Shown here piece after piece: positions 16,476 through 25,718 of a DNA stretch of 64,000 nucleotides. The first letter of the stretch is position 1. Each line of letters starts with the position of its first letter. The notes below the pieces were generated by a model. It was given only the letters and a program-made list of their open reading frames with translations, was not told the DNA's origin and ran no database searches. The stretch covers positions 4,807,001 to 4,871,000 of the forward strand of contig NZ_JAZHRR010000001.1 of NCBI RefSeq assembly GCF_036924515.1, written 5' to 3'. A program made the position numbers and the translations under genes. Source of the DNA: Bradyrhizobium sp. AZCC 1610 (lineage in GTDB: Bacteria > Pseudomonadota > Alphaproteobacteria > Rhizobiales > Xanthobacteraceae).

Positions 16476-17819
16476 TCACCGCGCTGGAAACGACGCAGCC
16501 CCGCAAGATCTGCCATGCTCCGCATCCTGTGGGCTCTGAAGATGAATAGCTCCTGATAACCCCGTCGGCGGCGCTACAGTGTCCGACGAGATGAGCGGGC
16601 GGCGTCGGGCGGCGTCGAGGTCCATGACGACCGTCCGCAAGCGGTGGCCATGGCGGCCCGCGGGGTCACGCAAGCGCATGCCGACCAGGACCATGCGAAT
16701 CGTATCTTCGGTCGCGTGGCGGAGCAGATCAGACGCCGACGCCAACGCCTCGTCGAGCGTCCAGGGCCGCATCTGGATGCTCGCGAACGCGTCGATACCG
16801 CAATCGAGATTGATCTTGGCGCCTTCGCCGATTGAACCGGCAAGGGCGATCACTGGAAGGCCGCGTGCCTTCGCGCGCCGCGCGACCTCCGCCGGCACCT
16901 TGCCGAACGGCGTTTGGCTATCGAGAGTGCCCTCGCCGGTGAGCACGAGATCGGTCTCGGCCAACAGGGCGTCGAAGTTGGTGTACTGCATGACCATGTC
17001 GAAGCGCGGACGCAGCACCGCGCCGAGGAGCGCATGCAACCCCGCTCCAATGCCTCCGGACGCTCCGCCGCCAGCCACCGTCGTGACATCGACGCCGGTT
17101 GCGGCGCGGACGCAGGCGGCATAGTTCCCAAGCGTCGCCTCGAGCATCATAATCTGTACGGGCGTCGCACCTTTCTGCGGACCATAAACACGCGTCACGC
17201 CATGTTCACCAAGCAACACGTTGTGCCAGTTGACCGCCGCCTCAATCTGCACGCGGTCAAGGCGCGGGTCTCGATTCGACAGGTCAATGGAGGCAAGCCG
17301 CGCCAGCGCGCCGCCGCCGCAACCGATCGGCTTGTTGTTCGTGTCAAGTAGACGGATGCCGAGCGCTTCCGCCATGCCGGCGCCGCCGTCGTTGACGCCG
17401 CTGTCCCCGCACCCGACCAGGATGTGCTCGGCGCCGGCATCGAGCGCCGCGCGGATCAGTTCGCCGACGCCACGGCTCGTCGTTACCGCCGGATCGCGCA
17501 CTTCGCGCGGCACCAGCCGCAGGCCGGCCGCCGCCGCAATCTCGATCACGGCCGTTTTAGGCCCGGCGCCGCCAAGAAAGCCGATCGGCGCGCTCACCGG
17601 CACGTTGACCGGACCAGTGACCGTGACCTGTTCGAGCGTGCCGTTCGTCGCCGCGGCCAGCGCCGCCGTGAAGCCTTCGCCGCCGTCGATCATCGGCGTG
17701 GGGAGCACCCGAGCATCGGGCAGCGTACGCCGTACGCCCGCTGCCATGGCCTCGGCGACCTCGGTAGCGCTCAGGCATTCCTTGAAGCCCGAGGGAGCGA
17801 TCAGAACGGTAAGGGCCAT
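16476..17819 (-). CDS. Glycerate kinase (GarK/GlxK family) with C-terminal extension
   Basis: 447 residues from ATG 17819 (GGAGG about 5 nt upstream). The N-terminus LIAPSGFKECLSATEVAEAM, then DGGEGF, GCGDSGVNDGGAGMA, GPQKGA and LTGEGTLDSQT are the family signatures. It phosphorylates D-glycerate to 2-phosphoglycerate in glyoxylate/tartronate metabolism. Family members end near residue 380; here about 63 low-structure residues follow RMVLVGMRLR, suggesting loss of the native stop or a frameshift at the 3' end. The gene is downstream of an anion transporter that could supply a substrate. Confidence 0.88.
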   Translation of the reverse strand: MALTVLIAPSGFKECLSATEVAEAMAAGVRRTLPDARVLPTPMIDGGEGFTAALAAATNGTLEQVTVTGPVNVPVSAPIGFLGGAGPKTAVIEIAAAAGLRLVPREVRDPAVTTSRGVGELIRAALDAGAEHILVGCGDSGVNDGGAGMAEALGIRLLDTNNKPIGCGGGALARLASIDLSNRDPRLDRVQIEAAVNWHNVLLGEHGVTRVYGPQKGATPVQIMMLEATLGNYAACVRAATGVDVTTVAGGGASGGIGAGLHALLGAVLRPRFDMVMQYTNFDALLAETDLVLTGEGTLDSQTPFGKVPAEVARRAKARGLPVIALAGSIGEGAKINLDCGIDAFASIQMRPWTLDEALASASDLLRHATEDTIRMVLVGMRLRDPAGRHGHRLRTVVMDLDAARRRPLISSDTVAPPTGLSGAIHLQSPQDAEHGRSCGAASFPAR

Positions 17820-17931
17820 CTTGTCCTCCGTTGCGGGGCGGCAGAAGAGCGTGCGGGGATAACGGATGGGATCCAGGATTATTCCGGTGCATGGAAGAGC
17901 ACTGCTGATTGCCACGTGGTGCGGCCGATGA

Positions 17932-19386
17932 TCATGGTTGCAACGAGATGCCGAGAAGCGGCCAGACGACAAGCGCGAACGCCACCAACAGAATGAGGTG
18001 AATCGGCAAGAGCACAGCTGAGAGGAGCAACAAATCCTTCGGCGCATAGGTCGGCTGCTTCAGCGTGGCGTAGAGCGCGACCGCTTTCGCGCTTACTGGC
18101 AGCGTCTGGCAGAAGCCGGTTCCGACTGCGACGAGCAGAATGAGCGCGGCCGGATCGTATCCGAACCCGGCGAGCGGCAGCGCGAGCATCGGAATGAGAA
18201 CAACCGCCCGTGCTGTCCGCGACGTCACGACCAGATGTGCGCAAAGTGCGATCGCGGAGACAAATGTGGCGACCGCGAGTGGGTTGCCGAATGCCTGCCG
18301 GTCGACGCTCGTTACAAGATCCGCCGCAACCAGGCGCGCGGCGTCGGAGGCGATCAACGCGTCGCCCATCAGCATGGTAGCAATCAGGAACACCAACAGC
18401 TTCCATTCGATCGCTTTCAAGGCCGTGACGGGCGTGAGCGCGCGGGAAGGTCCGATCACGAGCAGTGTGGCCGCCATCAAAGCGACAAGAGCAGGCTCGA
18501 TTCCGACGGCCGTCGCGCCGAGGAGCGCGACCAGCATGACGGCGACGATCGTTGCTACCGCGCGCTGCCGCGAGCGGAGCGGATCTCGCGAAATGCTTGG
18601 CAGCTTGGGCGCTGTCATGCGCGTCTCGCGGTCGAGGAAGAGCCCAAGGATCACACTCGTTGCCACGAAGCTGCTCGCGACCGCGAACGGCAAGCCCAGC
18701 ACGGTCCAGCGTGCGTAATCGATGGGCGCTCCGCCGGACCGCGTGATGAACTCGGCGGCGACCAGATGCGCGCCCGCGCCAGTAAGCGAAGCGCATGCCG
18801 AGAGCAGAACGACACTCGGGATAAGAAGCGCGAGTGCACGCACGATCTGTACATCCCGGATCGAAGCGGCGAGCGTCAGGAACACCGGCAGGAACAACAC
18901 AGCGCGACCGGTCGTCGAGGGAACGACGAAAGCGGTTGCCACGATCAAGAGGGCGAGCCGATGGAACAGGCGCGTGACCGATCGGACATTGCCAATCGTG
19001 GCGATCACCGCGCGTTCCGCGAGTCCCGATCGCGTAAGTGCGGTTGCGATCACGAAGGCTCCGACCAGGAGTCCGATCAGCGGGTTTGTCAGCGTCACCG
19101 GGATGGTGGCGAGGGGGACGGCGCCGCCGAGAAGGAGCGCCGCCACGGCTGCGAGCGCGACTACGGTGTCGTCGATTTTGAGCAGAGTCCATCCCACGAT
19201 CGCGAGCGCAAACACGACCAGCACGAAGCGTGCCTCGGCCGGATAAGTCAACTCCACCGCGATGACCGCGACCGCGGCGAACGCGGCCATGATAGCTATC
19301 ACCGACCACGGGCTTGAGCCGCCAGCCGCCGCTGTCGGCTCTCGGACAATTTTTTTACCGACCGACACAGTTTGTTCATGGGCCAT
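17932..19386 (-). CDS. SLC13/DASS-type anion permease
   Basis: 484 residues from ATG 19386 (MAHEQTVSVGKK). About 11-12 hydrophobic helices; the family hallmarks are N-terminal LTNPLIGLLVGAFVIATAL and a repeated internal topology with VVPSTTGRAVLFLPVFL and, in the second half, VTSRTARAVVLIPMLALPL. DASS/ArsB-like carriers move di/tricarboxylates, sulphate or similar anions with Na+ or H+. It lies 110 bp upstream of the glycerate kinase on the same strand, so glycerate, tartrate or a related hydroxy acid is a plausible substrate (inference). No clear ribosome site. Confidence 0.8.
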   Translation of the reverse strand: MAHEQTVSVGKKIVREPTAAAGGSSPWSVIAIMAAFAAVAVIAVELTYPAEARFVLVVFALAIVGWTLLKIDDTVVALAAVAALLLGGAVPLATIPVTLTNPLIGLLVGAFVIATALTRSGLAERAVIATIGNVRSVTRLFHRLALLIVATAFVVPSTTGRAVLFLPVFLTLAASIRDVQIVRALALLIPSVVLLSACASLTGAGAHLVAAEFITRSGGAPIDYARWTVLGLPFAVASSFVATSVILGLFLDRETRMTAPKLPSISRDPLRSRQRAVATIVAVMLVALLGATAVGIEPALVALMAATLLVIGPSRALTPVTALKAIEWKLLVFLIATMLMGDALIASDAARLVAADLVTSVDRQAFGNPLAVATFVSAIALCAHLVVTSRTARAVVLIPMLALPLAGFGYDPAALILLVAVGTGFCQTLPVSAKAVALYATLKQPTYAPKDLLLLSAVLLPIHLILLVAFALVVWPLLGISLQP

Positions 19387-19639
19387 GCAACGACAACGGA
19401 TGGCGTTGGGGATTATTCCCGGATTGACATCGCGTCGCTCAAGGCACCCGTTAGCGGACTTGACCGGCAGACCAGGAGATCGCGGCGGATGCTCAAGGGA
19501 CTCCCGGCCTTTCAGTATTGCCGGCCCACCTCTATGGAAGCGCTTGCCAGCACACCGCATCGACCGGGCGGCGTGGATAAGATGGTGGGTGCGCTCATCA
19601 ACGCCATCCGCGATCGCATAGGGGGTGCCTCGCTGTTCA

Positions 19640-19870
19640 GCCCGACTTTCTTGCCGTTTCTCTGCGCGATGAGCGTGTTCCTCCTCAGCATGGGCTTGTC
19701 AGTCCGCTCGGCACTGCCCAGGCGCTCTCTCCGTTCGGCGAGAACGCCGGTGCGGCCTCGGCGCTGCTCGGTTTCTGGCAGATGATGAACGCCGCCGCCG
19801 GTGTTTGGCTGGCCGCCACCGTGTCGCATGAGGCGATGTTCGCGCTAGGCGTAGTGTTGACGACCTTTTG
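19640..19870 (+). pseudogene. C-terminal remnant of a Bcr/CflA-type MFS drug exporter
   Basis: One frame reads FSPTFLPFLCAMSVFLLSMGL, then after a single-base loss near 19697-19702 the next frame continues PLGTAQALSPFGENAGAASA and on to ALGVVLTTF. This is the last two to three helices of a Bcr/CflA multidrug MFS protein (the PFGENAGAASALLG motif is typical). The N-terminal ~330 residues are absent. Its end abuts the next truncated gene at about 19868. Confidence 0.7.
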
Positions 19871-20308
19871 GCGCTCGAAACACTTCGAAACGCGGCGTTC
19901 AGCGCGTTTCTCGTAGGTCAACAGGCGGCTCGGCTCATGCTCGGAAACGAACTCGATGCCAACGGAGCCAAAGGAACGATCATCTTCACGAACGCCAGCG
20001 CAGCGCTCAAAGGCTTCCCATCGAGCGGTGCCTTTGCAATGGCATGTCACGCCAAGTCGGGACTCGCGCAGAATATGGCAAGAGAACTGATGCCGCAGGG
20101 TATCCATGTCGCGAATGTCCCGATCGATGCCGCCATCGGCTGGACTCAGGTGGACGGCACCCGCGCGCACCGGCTGACGGGAACGACTGTCGACGACAAC
20201 ATGGCCGACCCAGACCATATCGCCGAAACCTATCTGCAACTGCATCGCCAGCATCGGTCGACCTGGGCGTTCGAAGTCGTGCTTAGACCGTGGGTCGAGA
20301 AATGGTGA
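19868..20308 (+). pseudogene. 5'-truncated short-chain dehydrogenase
   Basis: 146 codons correspond to the C-terminal 60% of an SDR: FLVGQQAARLML, GTIIFTNASAALKG, LAQNMARELMPQGIHVANVPID, DPDHIAETYLQLHRQ and the family end [12 protein letters not shown]. The N-terminal TGxxxGxG cofactor fold is missing, and the usual SAKFGLRALAQ catalytic-loop sequence has become CHAKSGLAQ with the preceding region changed. It begins exactly where the MFS remnant ends. Confidence 0.7.
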
Positions 20309-21105
20309 CGGGCATCGTCGGCGCGCCACCTCGCGGCGCGGGCGGCATCATGCTCCCCAATCATGCACCCTACGTCATCGCCGAGCAATTCGGGACGCTG
20401 GCCCGACTGTTTCCAGGCCGCATTGACCTTGGGCTGGGCCGCGCACCCGGGACTGACCAACTCACACTGCGCGCTTTGCGCCGCACGCCTGAGGCCGCCG
20501 AAAACTTCCCGCAAGACGTTCTTGAGGTGCAGGCCTTCCTGGCTCCAGCCGGTCCAAATCAGCGCATCCGGGCCGTGCCGGCGGCAGGAACGGAAGTGCC
20601 GTTGTGGATTCTGGGATCGAGCAATTTTGGCGCGATGCTGGCGGCTGAACTCGGGCTTCCCTATGCCTTCGCCTCGCATTTCGCGCCCGAACTGCTCGTC
20701 CCTGCGCTGCAGATCTACCGCAGCCGCTTCAAGCCGTCCGAGCAGCTTGACCATCCCTACGCGATGGTAGGCGTCAACATCATCGCCGCCGGCAGCGATG
20801 ACGAAGCGCGCAGGCTGGCGACGACGCAGCAGATGTCCTTTGCGAACATCTTCCGCGGCGCGCGCGGCCTTAGCCAGCCGCCGATCGACGACATTGAAAG
20901 CTACTGGTCGCCTGCGGAAAAAGCGCAGGCGATGGGCATGCTCGCTCGCTCTATCGTTGGCTCGCCCGATACGGTTCGTTCGGGCATCGATGCGCTCATT
21001 ACGGAAACAGGCGCCGACGAACTCATGGTCGTCTCCGATGTCTACGATCACGCAACTCGGCTGCGCTCCTTCGAACTCATCGCCAGCGCCGCAAGGATTG
21101 CCTAG
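20290..21105 (+). pseudogene. 5'-truncated luciferase-like (LLM) flavin monooxygenase
   Basis: Homology begins at [19 protein letters not shown] (about 20337) and runs through [17 protein letters not shown] to the C-terminus. Full proteins of this family have about 330 residues, so the first ~75, including the start of the TIM barrel with the AEHHN flavin-site motif, are lost. The open frame after the junction is intact (about 255 residues), which suggests a recent event. It overlaps the 3' end of the truncated SDR. Confidence 0.75.
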
Positions 21106-21491
21106 AAAATTCATCCTTTTTCGCAGCGCGCAATGTCAGGCTTCCTGGAGTTCCGCTTTGCCGCCAGAAGCAGTCGTTAGCCGATTGTCTTTTGACTGAA
21201 GCGGATTTCAGTGATCGAATTCCAATGGATAGGGCCGTGATTTTGTGCTGCCGGGCAATTCGGAAGGACGGCCGGGTTGGGTCGAGCGGCCGCCCATGCG
21301 AGGTATGATCATCGCCATCAAACCTTCGCAATAAGCGCTATCCGTTAATCGAACCCCGACGACCCTTCTATCGGCATAGACTGCCCTTACATCCCTCAAT
21401 TTCAGGCGCAAAGCGAGCAGCCGGATCCCATCGTATACTAACTAGCGTAGCCTCGCAGGAGTCGCTCTTCCAGGGAACATGAATTGACCGA
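21106..21491. other. Intergenic region, nothing recognised
   Basis: 386 bp downstream of the truncated monooxygenase. Short frames only; no hairpin with a T tract noticed. Confidence 0.4.
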
Positions 21492-21782
21492 CTATGGCTT
21501 TCCTTCAGCGCGTGGGTCTCGCTTTATCAAGTCACGGGCGGGCTCCAGGGCTCCGGAGCGCTGCTGCTTCCACATTCCGTATGGTGCAAGAATGTAGCCG
21601 CCAATCGCCCAGCCAAGCATCCACGAGAACGCAAGCCAGTCCGGCAACTGAACGAAGGTTCGTGCTCCGGCCGGAACGAACATGCCAGCCACCCAGAGCA
21701 GGGCGACTCCCAAAGCCTTCATCCAGCCATGTCTCCGGACATGGGCCAGGTAGGCTCGTAGATAATCGCGAAAATCCTGCAT
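21492..21782 (-). CDS. Small membrane protein of unknown function, 96 aa
   Basis: A charged N-terminal helix (MQDFRDYLRAYLAHVRRHGW) is followed by two hydrophobic helices (about 22-40 and 50-70, ALGVALLWVAGMFVPAG and FSWMLGWAIGGYILAPYGM), then a basic tail. AGGAAG lies directly before the ATG. It is last, or independent, behind the detoxification operon to its right (130 bp gap). No family assigned. Confidence 0.6.
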   Translation of the reverse strand: MQDFRDYLRAYLAHVRRHGWMKALGVALLWVAGMFVPAGARTFVQLPDWLAFSWMLGWAIGGYILAPYGMWKQQRSGALEPARDLIKRDPRAEGKP

Positions 21783-21913
21783 CTTCCTACCCTAGCAGGC
21801 TCGCACACAGCCGTCACGAGCAGCGATTTGTTCTCCAATCACGCGCTTCAGGCAGGAACGGTTCGCCTCCTGCATTTTAGTATCCGGCTCACCGAATACG
21901 GTGTCGACCAGCA

Positions 21914-22174
21914 TTACCGTTCGGGCTCTTCGTGTGGCTGCCGATGCTCAATTGCGAGCTTTCTGCGATACTCCAGGACAGGAAGCCCTCCCCAGCCCCA
22001 ATTGCCTGGATCGATTTCGTCGATGACCACGAATGTCGCTTCCAGAGGCTTGTTGAGCACATCGAGCAGCAGCTGACTTGCGCCCTTGATCAGAGCGGCT
22101 TTTTCAGTCGCAGTAAGCGATTCGAATCCGCTGAGCGTGCCCTCACGTGTAACCTGTATAGTCACGATAGGCAT
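21914..22174 (-). CDS. 4-oxalocrotonate tautomerase family protein
   Basis: 86 residues. After Met removal the catalytic Pro1 is exposed (MPIVTIQVTREG). The 4-OT fold shows ATEKAALIKGASQLLLDVL and the C-terminal VVIDEIDPGNWGWGGLPVLE, including the second Pro/Trp region. Family members catalyse keto-enol tautomerisation or dehalogenation of small unsaturated acids. AGAGGA lies about 6 nt before the ATG. It is 37 bp after the SDR gene and probably the last member of the leftward operon. Confidence 0.87.
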   Translation of the reverse strand: MPIVTIQVTREGTLSGFESLTATEKAALIKGASQLLLDVLNKPLEATFVVIDEIDPGNWGWGGLPVLEYRRKLAIEHRQPHEEPER

Positions 22175-22211
22175 GATAATGTCCTCTTGGCAGCTTTGCC
22201 GGTTAGGTATG

Positions 22212-22922
22212 CTAATGACCGGCGCTCTGACCGCCGTCGACGTGCAGAATCTCGCCGGTGACGAAAGGCGCGTTCTCCAGGTACAGTACGGCGTCGACGA
22301 TGTCCCGCGGCTCTCCCATCCTGCCGACCGGATGCAGCTTCGACAGGAACTCGTGCGTTTCCGCCGCATGCATCGGCGTCTTGATGATACCCGGCGAGAC
22401 AGCGTTGACCCTGATCTTGCGCGAAGCGTACTCAATCGCGAGCGACCGTGTTGCGGCATTGAGGCCACCCTTGGTCATTGCGGCAAGGCCTGCAGGCACG
22501 CTGCTGTTGGGATGATCAACCAGGGTGGTCGTGATCTGCACAATGTGCCCTGAACCTTGCTTCAACATTTCGGCGGCCACGCGCTTCGTGAGACGGAAAA
22601 AACCACCAAGATTGATTGCAACGATGGCCGTATAATCCTCCTCCGTGTAATCGGCGAAGGGCTTAGAGATGAAGATACCCGCATTGTTGATGAGGGTGTC
22701 AATGCGCCCAAAGCGAGCGAGCCCTTCCGAAACGATGCGATCCGCCGTCGCTGGATCGGCAATGTCACCGGCGATGTTCAGCACGTCCGCGTCCAATGAC
22801 GGCTTGATCGAGCGCGAGTTCGCGATCACGCGGTAATTGTGATCGCGAAATGCCTTGATGAGTTCCGCACCGATGCCTTGGCTCGCGCCCGTGACGATGA
22901 CGACCTTCTGTTGAGTACTCAT
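22212..22922 (-). CDS. SDR-family NAD(P)-dependent oxidoreductase
   Basis: 236 residues from ATG 22922 with GGAGGATATC upstream. Cofactor motif TGASQGIG at about 11-18, NNAG at about 88, catalytic region ITTTLVDHPNSSVPAGLAAMTKGG (the Ser-Tyr-Lys triad appears as Thr/Ser...Ala/Lys; no Tyr at the expected site) and the end GEILHVDGGQSAGH. The missing catalytic Tyr is odd and may mean altered or lost activity. Fourth gene of the leftward operon. Confidence 0.88.
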   Translation of the reverse strand: MSTQQKVVIVTGASQGIGAELIKAFRDHNYRVIANSRSIKPSLDADVLNIAGDIADPATADRIVSEGLARFGRIDTLINNAGIFISKPFADYTEEDYTAIVAINLGGFFRLTKRVAAEMLKQGSGHIVQITTTLVDHPNSSVPAGLAAMTKGGLNAATRSLAIEYASRKIRVNAVSPGIIKTPMHAAETHEFLSKLHPVGRMGEPRDIVDAVLYLENAPFVTGEILHVDGGQSAGH

Positions 22923-22963
22923 GATATCCTCCGTTGTGTTTTGAATGGACGGCTTTCTTACGT

Positions 22964-23554
22964 TCAATACGGTGGTTGCTTGCGGTTTCGCTGCGCCTTG
23001 CCGGCCTCGACCCACCACGTCAGGTCGTCGGCAAAGCGCGGGAAGGACTGCTCGAGCGCCTTGCCGCCCTCCCCGGTCGGCTGACCGTCGGCCGACAGGG
23101 CCTGACCGATCGGTCCAACGGCGATCGTGCTCGAGATCACCACCATGCCCATTTCGGACAACGTGCCGTGCCAGGCGGTGGCGGCGCGCGCTCCTGACAG
23201 ACGCCCGGCCGAATAGCTGACAATCGCGGCGGGCCGCCAGAACCACTCCTCGAGGAAGTGGTCGGTGAGGTTCTTCAGACCGGGCTGGACGCCCCAGTTG
23301 TATTCGCCGGTGACGAAGATGAATCCGTCCGCCGCCTTGATCTTCTGCGCCAGCTGCTCGAGCGCCGCGGGCGCCTGGCCCTTTGGGTACTCCTTGTACA
23401 TGCGGTCGAGAATCGGAAGGTTGATCGCCTTGGCGTCGATCAGCTCGGCGTCGTCACCTCGGCGGCGCAGCTGGTCGACAACGTATTCGGCAAGCCGGAT
23501 ACCCGTCCGGTCGGAGCGATAGGAGCCGTAGAAGACGAGGATTCGGTTGCTCAT
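22964..23554 (-). CDS. NADPH-dependent FMN reductase (flavodoxin-like quinone/azo reductase)
   Basis: 196 residues. FMN-phosphate loop GSYRSDRTGIRLAEYV at about 10-25 and the family motif TGEYNWGVQPGLKNLTDHF near residue 82. Members of this group (ChrR/YieF/ArsH-like) reduce quinones, chromate or azo dyes in the cytoplasm using NADPH, usually by two-electron transfer that avoids radicals. Ribosome site GGAG about 10 nt upstream. Third gene of the leftward operon, fitting a role in electrophile or quinone detoxification. Confidence 0.88.
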   Translation of the reverse strand: MSNRILVFYGSYRSDRTGIRLAEYVVDQLRRRGDDAELIDAKAINLPILDRMYKEYPKGQAPAALEQLAQKIKAADGFIFVTGEYNWGVQPGLKNLTDHFLEEWFWRPAAIVSYSAGRLSGARAATAWHGTLSEMGMVVISSTIAVGPIGQALSADGQPTGEGGKALEQSFPRFADDLTWWVEAGKAQRNRKQPPY

Positions 23555-23623
23555 GGGCGTTACTCCGCAGCTGGCTTGTGAAGGTGCGGTTCGCCGACGC
23601 CGGCGGACCGCACATGATGATGG

Positions 23624-24289
23624 TTACTTCGGCAGCGGCTTGCCGGCCTGCTCGTTGACGATGTACTCGGCGTACCAGTCCGGCCAGTTCACGTCGTGCT
23701 CGCCTGTCAGCTTCTCATGCTCGCCGTGGGCTGCCGCCGCACGGCGAAGCGTCGCCGCGAGGTCGGAGACCGACTTGAAGGTCGTGTCGCCTTCGACCCG
23801 GCCAGGCAGGCGGTTGGTGACTTCCTGCAGCACCCAGCCATTGCCGTCCGGATCGCTGAACGACGCGAACGAGTGGTAGGTACGGTGCTGCGGATCCGGG
23901 CCGCTGATCCGGACGCTTCCGAACAGGTAGGGCTCGTCGGTGCCGGTGTGGACGTTGTCGCCAGCGTGGAAGACCTCGCTAACCTTGACGCCGCGCGCAA
24001 GCAGCTCCTTCCGGGCGGCCTCGATGTCGGACACGATCAGGTACAGGCCCTGGGCGGAGCCCGGCTTCGCCGGCGTGACGTTCTTGCCGAAGATCACCGA
24101 GGCGCCGGAGCCCGGCGGAGTGAACTGGATCACGTGGAAGTCGCTGCCATTTGTGAACTCGGCATCAAAACGCCAACCAAGGTTCGCGTAGAACTCCTTG
24201 GCGCGCGCAACATCCGATACCGGAATGACGGCGATCTCGAACTTCATGTCCGTCGAACGGACCTTGGCGGGGTTGATTGCTACTGTCAT
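23624..24289 (-). CDS. VOC-family (glyoxalase/dioxygenase-like) protein
   Basis: 221 residues. beta-alpha-beta-beta-beta VOC module: EIAVIPVSDVARAKEFYANLGW, HVIQFTPPGSGASVIFG, IVSDIEAARKELLARGVKV and FSDPDGNGWVLQEV. About 50 residues of a helical C-terminal extension follow (LRRAAAAHGEHEKLTG, DWYAEYIV), not part of the basic fold. VOC enzymes bind a metal and act on glyoxal adducts, antibiotics or aromatics; the substrate here is unknown. GGAGAC precedes the ATG. Second gene of the leftward operon. Confidence 0.87.
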   Translation of the reverse strand: MTVAINPAKVRSTDMKFEIAVIPVSDVARAKEFYANLGWRFDAEFTNGSDFHVIQFTPPGSGASVIFGKNVTPAKPGSAQGLYLIVSDIEAARKELLARGVKVSEVFHAGDNVHTGTDEPYLFGSVRISGPDPQHRTYHSFASFSDPDGNGWVLQEVTNRLPGRVEGDTTFKSVSDLAATLRRAAAAHGEHEKLTGEHDVNWPDWYAEYIVNEQAGKPLPK

Positions 24290-24331
24290 GGTTGTCTCCT
24301 GTTGTGTGCCTGGTGAATACGGACGCCGCGA

Positions 24332-25384
24332 TCACACCTGCGCGGCGACGTCGAGAATGGCCTGTGCGAACGCGCTCGGCGCCTCCTGTGGGAGATTGTG
24401 GCCGATGCCGCCGGTGATGTGCCGGTGCTCGTACTTGCCAGTGAATTTTTTCGCGTAGACGACGGGATTTGGATGCGGCGCGCCGTTGGCGTCGCTTTCC
24501 ATGGTGATGGTCGGCACACCGATCGTCGGTGCCTCGGCCAATTGCGCCTCGAGTTCGTCGTAGGCCGCTTCGCCGTCGGCCAATCCAAGCCGCCAGCGAT
24601 AATTGTGAATCACGATCGCGACGTGATCGGGATTGTCGAAGGCCTGCGCGCTGCGCTCGAAGGTGGCATCGTCGAAATTCCACTTCGGCGATGCAAGCTT
24701 CCAGATCAGCTTCGCGAACTCGCGGCGGTGCTTTTCGTAGCCGATGCGGCCGCGCTCGGTGGCGAAATAATATTGATACCACCACTCAAGCTCGGCCTTC
24801 GGCGGCAGCGGCACCTTACCGGCCTGTTGGTTGCCGATAAGGTAGCCGCTGACGGAGACCATTGCGCTGACACGCTGCGGCCAGAGCGCAGCCATGATGT
24901 TGGCGGTGCGCGCGCCCCAGTCGAAGCCTCCGACGACTGCCTTCTCGATCTTCAGTGCGTCCATCAGCGCGATGATGTCGACTGCAAGCGCCGATTGCTG
25001 ACCATTTCGAAAGGTCTCGGTTGAAAGAAAGCGGGTCGTGCCGTAGCCGCGCAGATAGGGCACGATGACGCGATAACCTTGGGCGGTCAGGAGAGGCACG
25101 ACTTCTGCAAAGCTGTCGATATCGTAGGGCCAGCCGTGCAGCAGCAGGACGGCTGGGCCGCTAACGGGTCCGCTTTCGGTGTATCCGACGTTCAGAAGGC
25201 CGGCATTGATCTGCTTCAGATGCTCAGGAGACGCACTGATCGCCAGCGTCCGTGTCGTCGCATCTGTAACCCCGGCCAGGCTCAGGTGCGCGGCTGCGGT
25301 GCCGGTCAATCCAATGCCGGTTGCGAGCGCAGCAGTAGCTGCGCCGATGAACTCGCGGCGAGTCTGGTTGGCGTCCTTGTGCAT
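24332..25384 (-). CDS. Tat-exported alpha/beta hydrolase, epoxide-hydrolase-like
   Basis: 350 residues from ATG 25384 (GGGAGCAAGACC upstream). The N-terminus NQTRREFIGAATAALATGIG is a twin-arginine signal, so it folds before export to the periplasm. Oxyanion motif LLHGWPYD near residue 96, nucleophile Asp in VGGFDWGART near residue 165, and C-terminal His in HITGGIGHNLPQEAP. The Asp nucleophile in a GxDWG context fits epoxide hydrolase or dehalogenase chemistry. First gene of the leftward operon, whose promoter region contains TAAC array A 85 bp upstream. Confidence 0.88.
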   Translation of the reverse strand: MHKDANQTRREFIGAATAALATGIGLTGTAAAHLSLAGVTDATTRTLAISASPEHLKQINAGLLNVGYTESGPVSGPAVLLLHGWPYDIDSFAEVVPLLTAQGYRVIVPYLRGYGTTRFLSTETFRNGQQSALAVDIIALMDALKIEKAVVGGFDWGARTANIMAALWPQRVSAMVSVSGYLIGNQQAGKVPLPPKAELEWWYQYYFATERGRIGYEKHRREFAKLIWKLASPKWNFDDATFERSAQAFDNPDHVAIVIHNYRWRLGLADGEAAYDELEAQLAEAPTIGVPTITMESDANGAPHPNPVVYAKKFTGKYEHRHITGGIGHNLPQEAPSAFAQAILDVAAQV

Positions 25385-25469
25385 GGTCTTGCTCCCGTTG
25401 AGGCGTCGTCTCTCGAAAGACATCGGCCTCGTGTGGAAGCGATATGCACCGGATCAGGGATGTTGGCTC

Positions 25470-25493
25470 GTTAAGCGTTGTTAGACGTTGTCA
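25470..25493 (-). promoter_or_regulatory. TAAC triple-repeat operator A
   Basis: On the minus strand: TGAC-N6-TAAC-N6-TAAC, 10-bp period, followed by GAGCCAA. It points toward the hydrolase gene that starts at 25384, 85 bp away. Same layout and orientation as sites B and C. Confidence 0.65.
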
Positions 25494-25630
25494 TCGCCAC
25501 TTCGCAGCGACGGAAATTGCGTGCCGGCAATGCCGGCGCGATGGTTCGCCCAGCCTGGCCCGAAAGCTCGAGCATCGGCGGTCAGCCAAGGCATTGAGAC
25601 AAAAGGATTTTATTACCCTCTGTGCCTTTC

Positions 25631-25654
25631 CAACAGCGATTAACAACACCTAAC
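25631..25654 (+). promoter_or_regulatory. TAAC triple-repeat operator B
   Basis: CAAC-N6-TAAC-N6-TAAC with exact 10-bp period, then GGGCCAA. It lies 64 bp before the gene starting at 25719. The last 14 bases before GGGC are identical to site C. Confidence 0.7.
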
Positions 25655-25718
25655 GGGCCAATTAGAGGCTTTTGCCCGATTGTCCGAGCTGTCAGGGCGA
25701 ACGCCGAAAGGACCCGAC

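Noticed and set aside
17879..19309. 476-codon open frame on the minus strand overlapping the transporter gene
   Set aside because: It is the antiphase shadow of the DASS permease gene (Arg/Gly-rich, no hydrophobic helices).
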